From Zeugodacus cucurbitae (taxonomy: Eukaryota; Arthropoda; Insecta; Diptera; Tephritidae): a stretch of 64,000 nucleotides of DNA. The notes under the pieces are model-generated. The model was not told the origin of the DNA. It worked only from the letters and a program-made list of their open reading frames with translations, and searched no databases. The stretch is taken from positions 28,148,001 to 28,212,000 of the forward strand of contig NC_071671.1 in NCBI RefSeq assembly GCF_028554725.1, in the 5' to 3' direction. A program made the position numbers and the translations under genes. Of the stretch, positions 22,895 through 33,990 are shown piece by piece (the stretch's first letter is position 1; each line of letters starts with the position of its first letter).

Positions 22895-23416
22895 GTGCTG
22901 AACACAAAGACGACGACACGACACGACGTAGCGACGGCTAATCACAAATGTCGCTTTGAAGCCAGCGTCTTGTACATTTTGAAGACGGCAGCGACATATC
23001 AAACAGCAATTTCATTGTTGCCGTACTAACATCTTTCACTTCAATAAAATTTACATATTTAGTTTAAAGTGAAATTATTTACGCAAAAAATGTAAAAATG
23101 GTCGATTTATTTATTTTAAATAATCGATTCTTATTATAAATGATATATCAAAGCTATTTTAAGGTTCTACTGGCAAAATAACGTCATACTTGTGAGAACT
23201 TTGAATAATTTTACATTTCACATGTTAGTGGCAGCTCTACAGCGGCCATTGTCGTCGGCAAAATTAGAAACATTTCTAATTTGGCGACAACGACAACTAC
23301 AAGCCTGTTGCCGCGTAGTCGTGCTGTTGTCAAAAAATCTGTGCCCATAAGAACGCGTGTATTTTAATATTTGACAGATGTCGCTCGTCGCTTGTCGTCT
23401 TCTATGTGTTCAGCAC
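22895..23416. mobile_element. MITE family B, copy 3 (complete)
   Basis: 522 bp with both termini: GTGCTGAACACAAAGACGAC at the left and the complement of GTGCTGAACACATAGAAGAC at the right. Internal sequence aligns with copy 1 in inverse orientation across its whole length. There is no coding capacity. Confidence 0.85.
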
Positions 23417-23804
23417 ATGAATATTTTTAATGGCTGATTCGCTTGGTTCCATGGTAAGCGCACTAACACCATCTCATTTTGTGATGGTCTGTTGATGAGT
23501 TCACAATACACATACATTTGTTAAGTCAGTACTGACGGTCAATTTATGGTTCAATTGACTGTTATTGGAAATGTTAAAAAGAGACATCTACTAAACATCA
23601 TTCTTCACAAATGAAAGAATGCAATAACTAAATTCTTTAATATTGTCAATATTGACGGTAAAATGATAAATGAAATGATAGTCAGTATTGATGCGTGTGA
23701 ACAAGAAACAGTGATCACTTTTTCATAAGCAAATTTTGTATATGACAGAAAGAGACAATAACATTTTAATAATAGACGCCGTGCAATACCATGAATTACT
23801 CTGT
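23417..23804. other. Non-coding spacer
   Basis: AT-rich spacer with repeated TCAGTACTGACGGTCAA / GTCAATATTGACGG wording at about 23527-23660, an imperfect short inverted motif. No gene. Confidence 0.4.
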
Positions 23805-25009
23805 TTTTATACTCTCGCAACAAAAGTTGCTAAAGAGAGTATTATAGTTTTGTTCACCTAACGGTTGTTTGTAAGTCATAAAACTAAACGAGTTAGATAT
23901 TGGGTTATATATATCAAAATGATCAGGGTGACGAGACGAGTCAAAATCCGAATGTCTGTCTGTCCGTCCGTCCGTGCAACGGATAACTTGAGTAAAAATT
24001 GAGATATCTTTATGAAACTTGGAACACACGTTCCTTGGGACCGTGAGAGGGTTGCTTTCGAAAATGGGCAAAATCGGACCACTGCCACGCCCACAAAATG
24101 GCGAAAACCGAAAACACATAAAGTGTCATAACTAAGCCATAAATAAAGTTACAAAAGTAAAATTTGAAATAGAGGATCGCACTAGGAAGGGGCATGTTTG
24201 GATGTAATTTTTTTGGGAAAGTGGGCGTGGCCCCGCCCCCAAATCGGTTATTTGTATATAACTCGCAAACCAATAGAGCTATATAAACCAAACTTTCTGC
24301 AGTCAGTTCTCTTACGTACCCCACCACACACCATGAAAATAGTTGAAATCGGATAATAACCACGCCCACCTCCCATACAAAAGTTGAGTTGAAACTTACT
24401 AAAAGTGAGTTAACTCAGTAACGAAAAACGCCAGAAACACTAAATTTCACATAAGAAATGGCAGATAGAAGCTGCACTCAGATTTTTTTACAAAATGGAA
24501 AATGGGCGTGGCATCGCCCACTTATGGGTCAAAAACCATATCTCAGGAACTACTCGACCGATTTCAATGAAACTTGGTTTGTAATAGTTTTCTTACATCC
24601 CAATGATATGTTGTGAAAATAGGCCAAATCGCTTCACAACCACGCCTACTTCCTATATACCAGAACTTTGAAGACGATCTGAATCGTTAACTTTACAATA
24701 TATAAAGGTAGCACAAGTGAAGATATCGATGCAGAACTTTGCACAAATACTACCTTTATAGTGTGGAAGCCCCATTCTAAAAATCACCGAAATCGGACCA
24801 TAGGTTTTCAAGGCCCCATGTATCGAACATGAGGACCTCGGTGCTTCTAACCTAATATTAGGGTTTCCAACTTTCAATGGACTTTATACAATATATATGA
24901 TGAATATGTGGGTCAAATTGAGTATTATATAATATAAATAAAGTTAAATAAATAAATTGCGAGAGTATAAAATGTTCGGTTACACCCGAACTTAGCCTTT
25001 CCTTACTTG
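23805..25009 (+). mobile_element. HINE/DINE-1-like repeat, full-length reference copy
   Basis: This ~1.2-kb non-coding element is the most complete copy. It starts TTTTATACTCTCGCAAC and near its other end has AATTGCGAGAGTATAAAATG, so ACTCTCGCAA/TTGCGAGAGT form sub-terminal inverted repeats. A 3' hairpin follows: GTTCGG-TTACAC-CCGAAC, then TTAGCCTTTCCTTACTTG. A CTGTCTGTCCGTCCGTCCG simple repeat lies inside (about 23954-23975). Sub-terminal inverted repeats plus a 3' stem-loop are the known features of HINEs, the non-autonomous partners of Helentrons that include Drosophila INE-1/DINE-1. The assignment is by architecture, not by sequence match. Small open frames inside it on the minus strand are not genes. 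Confidence 0.72.
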
Positions 25010-25125
25010 TTTTTTTTGCGATCAATCAAAAGTGTTGCCCGTTCACCAATTTTAATTGTATTCTGAGTTTACATTAAAGATAAAATGAAAATAAAATATA
25101 TAAGGTAAATATGTATGAAATAATA

Positions 25126-25339
25126 ATTTAACAAAAATATTTCAATTAATCTTCGATTCGATTTAGGCGTTAATAGGGGAAAATGTCTGTCTGAGAAAGA
25201 GCTATGAAAATCTGTTGGAAGCAGTCTATGTTGTCTGTAAATCGAAACGTATTTTTTTTAATTTGCTAATTATTTCTTCATTGCATTATTTCTTATTTTT
25301 ATGTATGTTTTTTTAACTGACACTTTTCAGCTATGAAAA
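25126..25339. repeat. Dispersed ~200-bp repeat, copy 2
   Basis: Second copy of the 7782-7981 repeat, here flanked by unrelated sequence on both sides. The two copies together define the outer limits of the repeat. Confidence 0.8.
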
Positions 25340-26012
25340 ATATGTGATCAGTACTGGCCATGTAAAGACATGAGAGTGAACAGTACGGATGCATAGTTCA
25401 TTAATTCCAAATACTAATGTGTTAGAGAGAGATGCACTTTCACACGTACACGTTTGTGTACATCAGTTTTTTCACGATGCCCTTAAGAAAATGATAGAAA
25501 CTGCTGACGATTCGATCAGCTTTGACTGTCATATGAGCGGCCTAATGAATGGCACTGTTCTTGCTGGGCGACTTTTGGTTGACCAGGCGCCCAGAAAAAA
25601 GGGTGCGGTGCTGAGTTGCGAATGCAAAGCAAAGTGCTTTGTCAAAGACCCGCGATCCTTATGAATTAAATTGTTTTTGTTGTAGCATGAAACATATATA
25701 TGTTCTAATTAGAATACAAAATGGTGCAATTGCGAATATTGACCATTCATAAAGCACTTGCGCATACGATTGGTTGTTCTTTGTGTAACTTGCGCGATTG
25801 TTTAATTTTTTGCAAGAAATCGTTAGAAGGAATTGTGAGGAATATACATATGTGTGTATGCTTGCATGCGTGTACATCACTTTCGGCATTAGAACAAAAT
25901 ATGGAATTTAGTATAAATTTACATACATATATACTTATGTGTGTGGAGTAAAGTCGAGCTGTATATGAATTTGGTTTGCCATAGACAATTGAAAAGTAAC
26001 ATAATCAGTGGT
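25340..26012. other. Non-coding segment
   Basis: A 91-codon open frame (25389-25664, +) has no recognisable domain and no splice context. Short ATG-rich and CATACATA stretches occur toward 25930. I call no gene. Confidence 0.4.
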
Positions 26013-26023
26013 CTTATTTGTAT
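26013..26023. repeat. Target-site duplication of RTE copy C, left
   Basis: CTTATTTGTAT is repeated exactly at 28617-28627, on the other side of the retroelement. Confidence 0.9.
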
Positions 26024-28616
26024 GTATGTGATTGGCGTTGCAACCGTTTAGCCGGTTATAGCCGAATCGACGATAGTGCGCCACCTCTCTCTCTCCTTCG
26101 CAGTTCGGCGCCAGTTGGAGATCCCAAGTGTAACCAGGTCGCTCTCCACCTGGTCCCTCCAACGGAGTGGAGGCCTTCCCCTTCCTCGGCTTCCTCCGGC
26201 GGGTACTGCATCGAACACTTTCAGGGCTGGAGTGTTTTCGTCCATTCGGACAACATGACCTAGCCAGCGTAGCCGCTGTCTTTTTATTCGCTGAACTATG
26301 TCAATGTCGTCGTATAACTCGTACAGCTCATCGTTCCATCGTCTGCGGTATTCGCCGTTGCCAATGTTCTGAGGACCATAAATCTTGCGCAAAATTTTCC
26401 TCTCGAAAACTCCTAGTGTCGTCTCATCTGATGTTGACATCGTCCAAGCTTCTGCACCGTAAAGCAGGACGGGAATGATAAGCGACTTGTAGAGCTTGAT
26501 TTTGGTTCGTCGAGAGAGGACTTTACTGTTCAATTGCCTACTCAGTCCAAAGTAGCACCTGTTGGCAAGAGTTATTCTGCGCTGGATTTCGAGGCTGACA
26601 TTGTTCGTGTTGTTGATGCTGGTTCCCAGGTATACGAAATTATCTACGACCTCGAAGTTATGACTGTCAACAGTGACGTGGTAGCCAAGACGCGAATGCG
26701 CCGACTGTTTGTTTGATGACAGGAGATATTTCGTCTTGTCCTCATTCACCTCCAGACCCATTCGCTTCGCCTCCTTATCCATGCGGGAAAAAGCAGAACA
26801 AACGGCGCGGTTGTTGCTTCCGATGATATCAATATCATCGGCGTACGCCAGGAGCTGTACACTCTTGTAGAAGATTGTACCTTCTCGGTTTAGTTCTGCA
26901 GCTCTCCAGCATCAGGTTAAAGAAGTCGCACGATAGTGAGTCACCTTGTCTGAAACCTCGTTTGGTATCGAACGGCTCGGAGAGGTCCTTCCCAATCATG
27001 ACGGAGCTTTTGGTGTTGCTCAACGTCAACTTACACAGCCGTATTAGCTTTGCGGGGATACCAAATTCAGACATCGCGGCATAAAGGCAGCTCCTTTTCG
27101 TGCTGTCGAAAACAGCTTTAAAATCGACAAAAAGGTGGTGTGTGTCGATCCTCTTTTCACGGGTCTTCTCCAAGATTTGGCGCATGGTGAATATCTGGTC
27201 AGTTGTCGATTTTCCAGGTCTAAAGCCACACTGATAAGGTCCAATCAGTTTGTTGACGGTGGGCTTTAGTCTTTCACACAGTACGCTCGATAGAACCTTG
27301 TATGCGATATTTAGAAGGCTGATCCCACGGTAATTGGCGCAGATTGTGGGATCTCCCTTTTTATGGATTGGGCAGAGCACACTGAGATTCCAATCGTCAG
27401 GCATGCTTTCTTCCGACCATATTCTGCAAAAAAGCTGATGCATGCACCTTATCAGTTCTTCGCCGCCGTATTTGAATAGTTCTGCCGGTAATCTATCGGC
27501 CCCCGCTGCTTTGTTGTTCTTCAAGCGGGTAATTGCTATTCGAATTTCTTCATGGTCGGGTAATGGAACATCTGTTCCATCGTCATCGATTTGGGGATCG
27601 GGTTCGCCATCTCCTGGTGTTGTACTCTCACTGCCATTCAGCAGGTCGGAGAAGTGTTCCCTCCATAATCCCAGTATGCCCTGGACATCGGTTACCAGAT
27701 TACCACCTTGGTCTCTACATGAGGATGCTCCGGTCTTGAAACCTTCGTTAAGTCGCTTCAATTTTTCATAAAATTTTCGAGCATTCCCTTTGTCTGCCAG
27801 CTTCTCAAGCTCTTCGTACTCACGCATTTCGGCCTCTTTCTTTTTTTGTCTGCAGATGCGTCTCGCTTCCCTCTTCAGCTCTCGGTATCTATCCCATCCC
27901 GCACGTGTTGTGGTCGTTTGCAACGTTGCGAGGTAGGCAGTCTGTTTTCTCTCCGCTGCGAGACGGCACTCCTCATCGTACCAGCTTGTTTTTTGTCGTT
28001 GCCGAAAACCAATTGTTTCGGCTGCAGCGGTAGGCAGTGAGTTTGAGATGCCGTTCCACAGTTCCCTTATACCGAGATGCTGATGAGTGCTCTCAGAGAG
28101 CAGGAGTGCAAGTCGAGTAGAGTATTTCGTGGCTGTCTGTTGCGATTGCAGCTTTTCGACGTCGAACCTTCCTTGTGTTTGTAGACGGGCGTTCTTTGCT
28201 GCACAGAGGCGGGTGCGTATCTTCGCTGCGACCAGATAATGGTCCGAGTCTATATTTGGTCCTCGGAGCGTACGCACGTCTAAAACACAGGAGACATGTC
28301 TTCCGTCTATCACAACGTGATCGATTTGGTTCCGCGTGTTTCGATCAGGAGACAGCCAAGTAGCTTGATGTATTTTCTTATGCTGGAATCTGGTACTACA
28401 GACGACCATATTTCGGGCCCCAGCGAAGTCGATCAGCCTCAGGCCGTTTGGCGATGTTTCGTCATGGAGGCTGAATTTTCCGACTGTTGTGCCAAAGACA
28501 CCTTCTTTACCCACCCTGGCGTTAAAATCACCAAGCACGACTTTTACATCGTGGCGGGGGCAGCGCTCATAGGTGCGTTCTAGGCGCTCATAGAAAGCAT
28601 CTTTGGTCACATCGTC
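26024..28616 (-). mobile_element. RTE/BovB-type retrotransposon, copy C, with target-site duplication
   Basis: A 5'-truncated minus-strand insertion flanked by an exact 11-bp duplication. The 3' terminus (plus-strand GGCGTTGCAACCGTTTAGCC at 26034) ends in a CATACATACA-type tail. The 5' end stops inside the endonuclease domain at DDVTKDAFYERLERTY, so the first part of the endonuclease is missing. It is the best-preserved coding copy in the window and therefore probably among the youngest insertions. Confidence 0.93.
26048..28616 (-). pseudogene. RTE endonuclease-reverse transcriptase (copy C, one frameshift)
   Basis: From the right, a long frame (about 594 element residues) contains LGDFNARVGKEG, NQIDHVVIDGRH, SDHYLVAAK, then NNKAAGADRLPAELFK, GFRPGKSTTDQ, LFVDFKAVFDS (motif A with its Asp) and GFRQGDSLSCDFFNLMLE. 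A small deletion of about 14 nt near 26905 then shifts the frame. The downstream 244-residue frame (26048-26782) carries VNEDKTKYLLSSN, YGAEAWTM, RWLGHVVRMDE and GRGRPPLRW. The catalytic AYADD lies in the shifted interval near 26845. Apart from the truncated endonuclease and that one frameshift, the protein is intact. It would nick and reverse transcribe by target-primed reverse transcription. Confidence 0.9.
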
Positions 28617-28627
28617 CTTATTTGTAT
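28617..28627. repeat. Target-site duplication of RTE copy C, right
   Basis: Exact repeat of 26013-26023 (CTTATTTGTAT). Confidence 0.9.
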
Positions 28628-28927
28628 AAGACAACTTAATGTTGCAATTTGAAATATGTTGCCTAAGTTCAAATCCCACCCGATTTGTTCTACAATTTTC
28701 CTTTTATTTTTTTATTTTATTTTACTTTAAAATTAATCAGTATTACCTTGATTATTTTTATATTCTCCCCATAAGTTAATTGCTTTTTATTACACATTTT
28801 TCTAGTATTCCCTAATGCTCATGTTCCTTTATATTGGTTGGTTCCCTTATCGAGTGGTGACCATTTGCATTGTTCCCCTTCAGAATGATGTGTTCCTTGT
28901 CAAATAACATTTTGGCATAGCTAACAT
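28628..28927. other. Non-coding spacer
   Basis: T-rich DNA; nothing recognised. Confidence 0.4.
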
Positions 28928-29035
28928 TTGCAATATATGTATATAAAATCAAAATGATCAGACGAGACGAGTTCAAATCCGTCTGTTCGTACAAGCGATA
29001 ACTTGATTAAAACTTCTGATATATTAATGAAACTT
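28928..29035 (+). mobile_element. HINE-like fragment
   Basis: About 100 bp with the family text ATCAAAATGATCAG…GACGAGTTCAAATCCG followed by TCTGTTCGTACAAGCGATAAC and ATGAAACTT. It matches the region around the simple repeat in the full copy at 23805. Confidence 0.65.
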
Positions 29036-30022
29036 CAGGAATTAGCCCATCTTTCATATAATGATTTTTGTTTTCTAGTGGACTTTGTGCCGAATACATG
29101 AATCGAATTTGCATGCAATTTTAAAGCGTTTTCTTTTCGCAAAAAGTTTTTGCATTTATTCTGTCCTGTACTCTGGTTTTTAAATTGTGAGTGAGAGTTG
29201 ACCAGCATAATAGGATGAAATGTTTTTGTTCTTTTATCATGTAAAAAATGGAGCACATTCAAAAAGTAATGCAGGAGGTGTATGTATAATGTTGAAACAA
29301 AAAGAGGCAGCATTCCTGAAAAGAAGAGGAGTAGTTATCTGATAGGCGAATTTTAAGAGATGATGAAGCCTCACTAATGATATCTCCTCCAACTTATCGT
29401 ACTGCGGGGCCCCTGGATACCTGAAGCGTTGTCTTGCTAGTGCAGGACAATCGCACTAGAGATGCTCCACTGTTTCCTTGGTGCCGTGCTCTTGACATTT
29501 CCTGCATTCCTCCCGATCTTAAGCCCTATCTTATAGGCGTACGCTGCTACTAGGCTGTGACCAGTAAGTATGTTAACCATAGTCCTACAGTCCTTTCAGC
29601 ACAGTGTTAGTAGGAAACTTGTATATTTTTGATCCACCGTTTTGCACATGACCTTTGAGGTCTTGCATCCCGATAGATTCTTCCATTGCGCTTTGATTCT
29701 CTTCATCATGCATCTGTCTATATCATACAACACTAATGTCGATCATGTTTTTGGAGGACAGTTGTACACCGATCTTTGCAATCCCGTCAACGATTTCGTT
29801 GCCCTTGTGGCCTGGCACTCAGTAGAAGTGTAACAGCACATTCCTGGCTGCAATAGCCGATATTCGAAACGAGGTTATTGCCTTGATTGCCGTTTGGGTG
29901 TCTACGTGGACGTTAACTCTAGAGTATCGGTTTGCTGCATTAGAGGCCAGCTCCGCAGATTTCCCAATGGCGAACACCTCTGCCTGAAATATACTGCAGT
30001 AGTCCGGCAGTTTGAGAGGTTG

Positions 30023-30030
30023 CTTTATAA
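30023..30030. repeat. 8-bp target-site duplication of hAT MITE, left
   Basis: CTTTATAA, repeated exactly at 30435-30442. Eight-base duplications are the signature of hAT transposases. Confidence 0.93.
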
Positions 30031-30434
30031 CAGTGGTCGGCACTCCATACCACAATTGTGCCGACTCAAGTCACACGTACGCTTACGTTCTATCATTCAG
30101 TCGTTGTCGAACCAGCAACGAGTAAATATCGCGTATGACTATGGCACTTTGCATAAGTGCCCTGCGCGAAATGCCTACTTTTATGAATGTCGTTTTATGT
30201 TATGTATTATATTTATGGTTTTAAGCTATTTAAAGACAGAAGAGTTAATGCTTTTGTGTTCTAATATATTTGTTTAAATAATAAAATAACTAAAATGAAT
30301 AAATGAGCACAAAAATTCATGTTTTATGAAAAAATTAAAAACATTCTTAAAATGTTAGGCTACAGAGTTCTCACTGGGTATTCATTATTTCGTGCTCACC
30401 TATACAGTTACAATTAATCTCGTGCCGACCACTG
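30031..30434. mobile_element. hAT-type MITE (404 bp)
   Basis: Perfect 13-bp terminal inverted repeats, CAGTGGTCGGCAC at the left and GTGCCGACCACTG at the right, are flanked by an exact 8-bp duplication. It carries no transposase and must have been moved by one encoded elsewhere. The intact ends and duplication imply a comparatively young insertion. Confidence 0.93.
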
Positions 30435-30442
30435 CTTTATAA
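30435..30442. repeat. 8-bp target-site duplication of hAT MITE, right
   Basis: CTTTATAA, exact copy of 30023-30030. Confidence 0.93.
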
Positions 30443-31742
30443 CTAACTCCGGGCAGTATATTCCTGCACCAACTCCATTATCCATTTTCGAGCCATCCGT
30501 ATAGATGTTTAATGTGTTGCGCTTAGTTGTAGTGCCCTTACGCCAACCCTCCTTTTCCAAGTTTACATTTTTTTCAGTTGTAAAATGGGGTCAAATAGTC
30601 GTTATTTATTAGACTGCCGTTAACAACCGAGCTGTGCCCGAAGGTTCTACGTGTTAATTCGCCTGCTGCCAGCAGTCGTCTCGACGATTTTGCCGCGCAG
30701 TTTTCGACAAAGAGATCTATCTGCGGCAGGTTTAATATTAGTTAGCAGAGAGCTGCTAGCCGCTGAACTTTTTCCATCGGCTTCCGATATGACGATTTCC
30801 TTATACCTGTCCACCACACCAGAACCACGTAGAACAGAATTGGTCTAACAATTGCCGTGTAGCACTAGTGCATGACAGAGGGAGAGAGACCACAGGAAGC
30901 GCCGAGCATCTACCTGCACGCATATAGCCTTGCCTTGCTAGTCTTCCTTTCTCTCTTCTCCACATTGGGCTTCTACAGAAGTTTGTTGTCCAAGACTAAC
31001 CCCTGGTATTTGGTGTGGTCCTTGAGCGGGAGTTCAGCCCCATTTAGCGAAGGGGGCCTCCATGTCGGTATTTTGTACTTTCTAATAAATACCAGTAAGT
31101 CTGTCTTTTCCGCATTCATCCCCAGTCCGGCTAGCGTTGCCCATGTTTGGACAGTGTAGAGAGTGTTGGTCATATGTTGCTGACAGTGTGCAGACATTTT
31201 CCCGTTATTAAGATGGCAATGTCATCTGCATATGCTGTTATCTTGGGAGCTTTGCCGACAACTGTCTTAACAAGTTGTTCACCACTAATGTCCATAAGAG
31301 GGGAGATAGCGCTATAATATACAAATTTTTTTCAATATTTCCAACGTTTTGGCACAAAAAATTTCGTTTGAAACACAAAATTTCACACAAACACTTTGTT
31401 CAATATTTTTATCTATTTAATTTGAGAATTTCCGGGTACTTATTTTCCAAATTAAAAACCGGTGAATGGAGTGTAATCTTCACGGATCTGGCTTTTGTGT
31501 ATGCATGTTGTGATTTGGCTGCCAGAAGGCGCTGCATCCCTGATGTGCGTGTCTAGGATTTTCTCCAGCGTCTTCAGAAGGAAGGAGGTTAGGCCAATAG
31601 GCCTGAACTCTTTTGAGTGGGCTGGGTTGTTCTTACCTGCCTTTGGTAAGAATACTACCCTACAAAAGGACTGGCGTTTGCTACTGCGCACTAATTTTTT
31701 GTTTTCCTTTAACAGATCTTTGTATTCGTCCAACAGTCCTCC

Positions 31743-32736
31743 GCCCGTCTGTGCAAGCTGTAACTTGTGTAAAAATTAAGATATCTTGATGAAACTTGGC
31801 ACACTTATTTCTTGGCACCATACGAAGGTTGCTTTCGAAAATGAACAAAATCGGACCACTGCTACGCCCACAAAATGGCGAAAACCGAAAACACATAAAG
31901 TGCCATAACTAAGCCATAAATAAAGCTATGGAAATAAAATTTGGTATGAAGGATCGCAGTATGAAGGGGCATATTTGGATGCAATTTTTTTGGGGAATTG
32001 GGCGTGGCCCCGCCCCCTACTAAGTTTTTTGTACATATCTCGCAAACCAATAGAGCTACATAAACCAAACTTTCTGCAGTCGTTTTTTTTAGCCACTTCC
32101 TAATACAGTCCAAAAATGAAAAAAAAAATCGGATAAATACCACGCCCACCTCCCATACAAAAGTTAGGTTGAAAATTACTAAAAGTGGGTTAACTCACTA
32201 ACGAAAAACGTCAGAAACACTAAATTTCACATAAGAAATGGCAGATGAAAGCTGCACTCAGATTTTTTTACAAAATGAAAAATGGGCGTGGCGTCGCCCA
32301 CTTATGGGTCAAAAACCATATCTCAGGAACTACTCAACCGATTTCAATGAAACTTGGTTTGTAATAGTTTCCATACATCGGACCATAGGTTTTTAAGGCC
32401 CCATATATCGAACACGAGGACCTCTGTGCTTATAATTTTTTTTACCGAAAATATAGGTAAGTTTCTCAGATTTTTTTTATTTTGAAGAAATTCAGAGGGA
32501 ATGTCTTTCTTTTAATAATATGTCTTCGTGCCTGAAATGCGTGAAATCGGGTCTAAACTTCAACTAACTCCCATATACCTAATATTAGAGTTTCCAACTT
32601 GAAATGGACTTCATACAATATATATGACGAATATGTGGGTCAAATTGTGTATTATATAATATAAATAAAGTTAAATAAATAAATTGCGAGAGTATAAAAT
32701 GTTCGGTTACACCCGAACTTAGCCTTTCCTTACTTG
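31743..32736 (+). mobile_element. HINE/DINE-1-like repeat, 5'-truncated
   Basis: It starts at the simple-repeat region (CGTCTGTGCAAGCTGTAAC) and runs to the complete 3' end: TTGCGAGAGTATAAAATG, the GTTCGG/CCGAAC hairpin and AGCCTTTCCTTACTTG. It includes the GGGCGTGGCCCCGCCCCC text. It abuts the 5' end of the LOA-type element. Confidence 0.82.
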
Positions 32737-33184
32737 TTTATGTATTTCATGTCGCGAGGGCACACCCAAAAAAGTGCCCAACGCGCCATAAGTTCAAGTT
32801 TTCACTTCTGCCTGCACTCCCGGAGTGCAACCCCACTCGGTTTTTATTTTAACACGTGTGTGCAGAACATGTGTGAACAAATTCGTACCCTGTTACTTAC
32901 TCAAAAATTACATTTTCTGTGCGCATAATTTCAAAAGATCGTAAGAATACATTTTTATAAAAAAAAAATTTTTTGCGTAGACTTTTCAGCACTAGTGTAA
33001 TCAGTAGTGTTGGCCTCAGTTCATGAGATAGCTTTATCGAATCTTCCAATAGCTTCAGTAGCTTTTACAAGTTTATGGCGGGTATATCTTCCTGTTCGTC
33101 ATCATTAGATTCTTTCATATTTTCGGCGACTTTCTCAAAAATTACCGGTTCGTCGTTTTCGATTGCATTCCATTTTTCGATTTC
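32737..33184. other. Non-coding spacer
   Basis: AT-rich DNA with a short A/T-rich palindromic area near 32950-32975. No gene recognised. Its right part may be extra sequence of the adjoining transposase fragment (weak resemblance only). Confidence 0.35.
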
Positions 33185-33400
33185 GATTTCAGTGAAGGTA
33201 TGTTTTATAATAGAACTTAATTAAGCGAATCACATTTTGATCCTTAGGCTGAATCAAGGGCATAACACTTAGATGGATATAAATCACGAATATAGAGCTG
33301 TCAGCAGTTTTAAGCTCATTTTCTGGCGGATGAATAGGTGCGTTGTCAAGCAATAGGATAACGTTGGATCTAACGACAATAAAAATGCTCAATAACAAAG
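33185..33400 (-). pseudogene. Tigger/pogo-type DDE transposase fragment
   Basis: The minus-strand frame contains NVILLLDNAPIHPPENEL (catalytic Asp within LLxDNAPxH) and VMPLIQPKDQNVIRLIKFYY, the usual TxLIQPMDQGVIxxxKxxY block of pogo/Tigger DDE transposases. Only this internal part of the catalytic domain survives, about 70 codons. It is unrelated in position to the larger pogo-like element in intron 1. Confidence 0.75.
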
Positions 33401-33479
33401 TAATGGATTTTAATTGTGTTATTCAATGTACCTGAGGGACATAACAATGATGAAATGAATCTCTCAATGAAAAATGAAA

Positions 33480-33830
33480 ACAAATAATATCACGGCCAGT
33501 TTTGTGTTCCATCAGGACAACGCCAGACATATCGTTAGTGACTCGACAGATGCTCCGGGAACATGCTTGGGTGTTTCTGCGGCATTCATTTATGGTTCGG
33601 ATTTGGCCAAGTGATTTCTACCTAACCCAGTCTATTGCGAATAATGTTGCTTGAGAAAAATTCTCTTTAAGAGAATCTTTTAAGAGTCAACTGTTTCAAT
33701 TTTAGCCACCAGCAATGAGAGTTTCTGTGAGAGGCGTAATGAAATTATCTCCAAAAAGGTCTACAGGTAAATCCGATGATTCTGTGCTAAATAAAAACTT
33801 CAATTTAATAAAAAAGATTATGGATTCATT
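33480..33830 (+). pseudogene. mariner transposase C-terminal fragment
   Basis: Across shifted frames the + strand reads HQDNARHI…, TRQMLREHAWVFLRH, and later VSVRGVMKLSP (compare the mariner ending FYERGIMKLP). It has frameshifts and a deletion in the middle. It appears to belong to a different mariner subfamily from the element at 34150. Confidence 0.6.
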
Positions 33831-33854
33831 TTCACTAGCAAAAACTATTCACAA

Positions 33855-33990
33855 GCAATTAGGTCCTCATGTACGATATCTAAGGCCTTGAAAAGTTATG
33901 GTTCAATTTCGGCGATTTTTCACACTAGAAATGCAATATTTGTGCAAAGTTCTGTTTCGATATCTTTACTGGTTCCTTATTTAATATTGT
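33855..33990 (-). mobile_element. HINE-like fragment (reverse)
   Basis: The text TAGGTCCTCATG…GATATCTAAGGCC…GGCGATTTTT…TTTGTGCAAAGTTCTG matches the reverse complement of the 3' half of the HINE-like family. Both ends are lost. Confidence 0.65.

Larger units (their letters stand above)
29819..30520 (-). pseudogene. Retroelement RNase H domain, split by a MITE
   Basis: The domain degrades RNA in RNA-DNA hybrids. Its parts lie on either side of the hAT MITE at 30031-30434. On the right, NIYTDGSKM (about 30495-30520) carries the first catalytic Asp. On the left, FQAEVFAIGK carries the Glu and VHVDTQTAIKA the second Asp, followed by VPGHKGNEIVDGIAKIG. A stop occurs after LLHFY (about 29819). Removing the MITE restores the phase across the insertion site, so the domain was readable when the MITE jumped in. 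Confidence 0.82.
29345..31735 (-). mobile_element. LOA/I-type non-LTR retrotransposon with RNase H (broken)
   Basis: From right to left on the minus strand: the reverse transcriptase start (31733-31452: VVFLPKAGKNNP, EFRPIGLTSFLLKTLEKIL), a foreign or deleted gap (about 31322-31445), the RT core with AYADDIAIL (about 31225-31255) and TWATLAGLGMNAEKTDLLVF, then an RNase H domain, then a terminal cysteine/histidine motif CRKCQEHGTKETVEHLxCDCP (about 29450-29515). Retroelements with RT followed by RNase H and this finger belong to the I/LOA group. Stops and gaps occur throughout. An intact hAT MITE interrupts the RNase H. Confidence 0.82.

Noticed and set aside
25389..25664. 91-codon frame as a small gene
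   Set aside because: No recognisable domain, and not supported by start or splice context.
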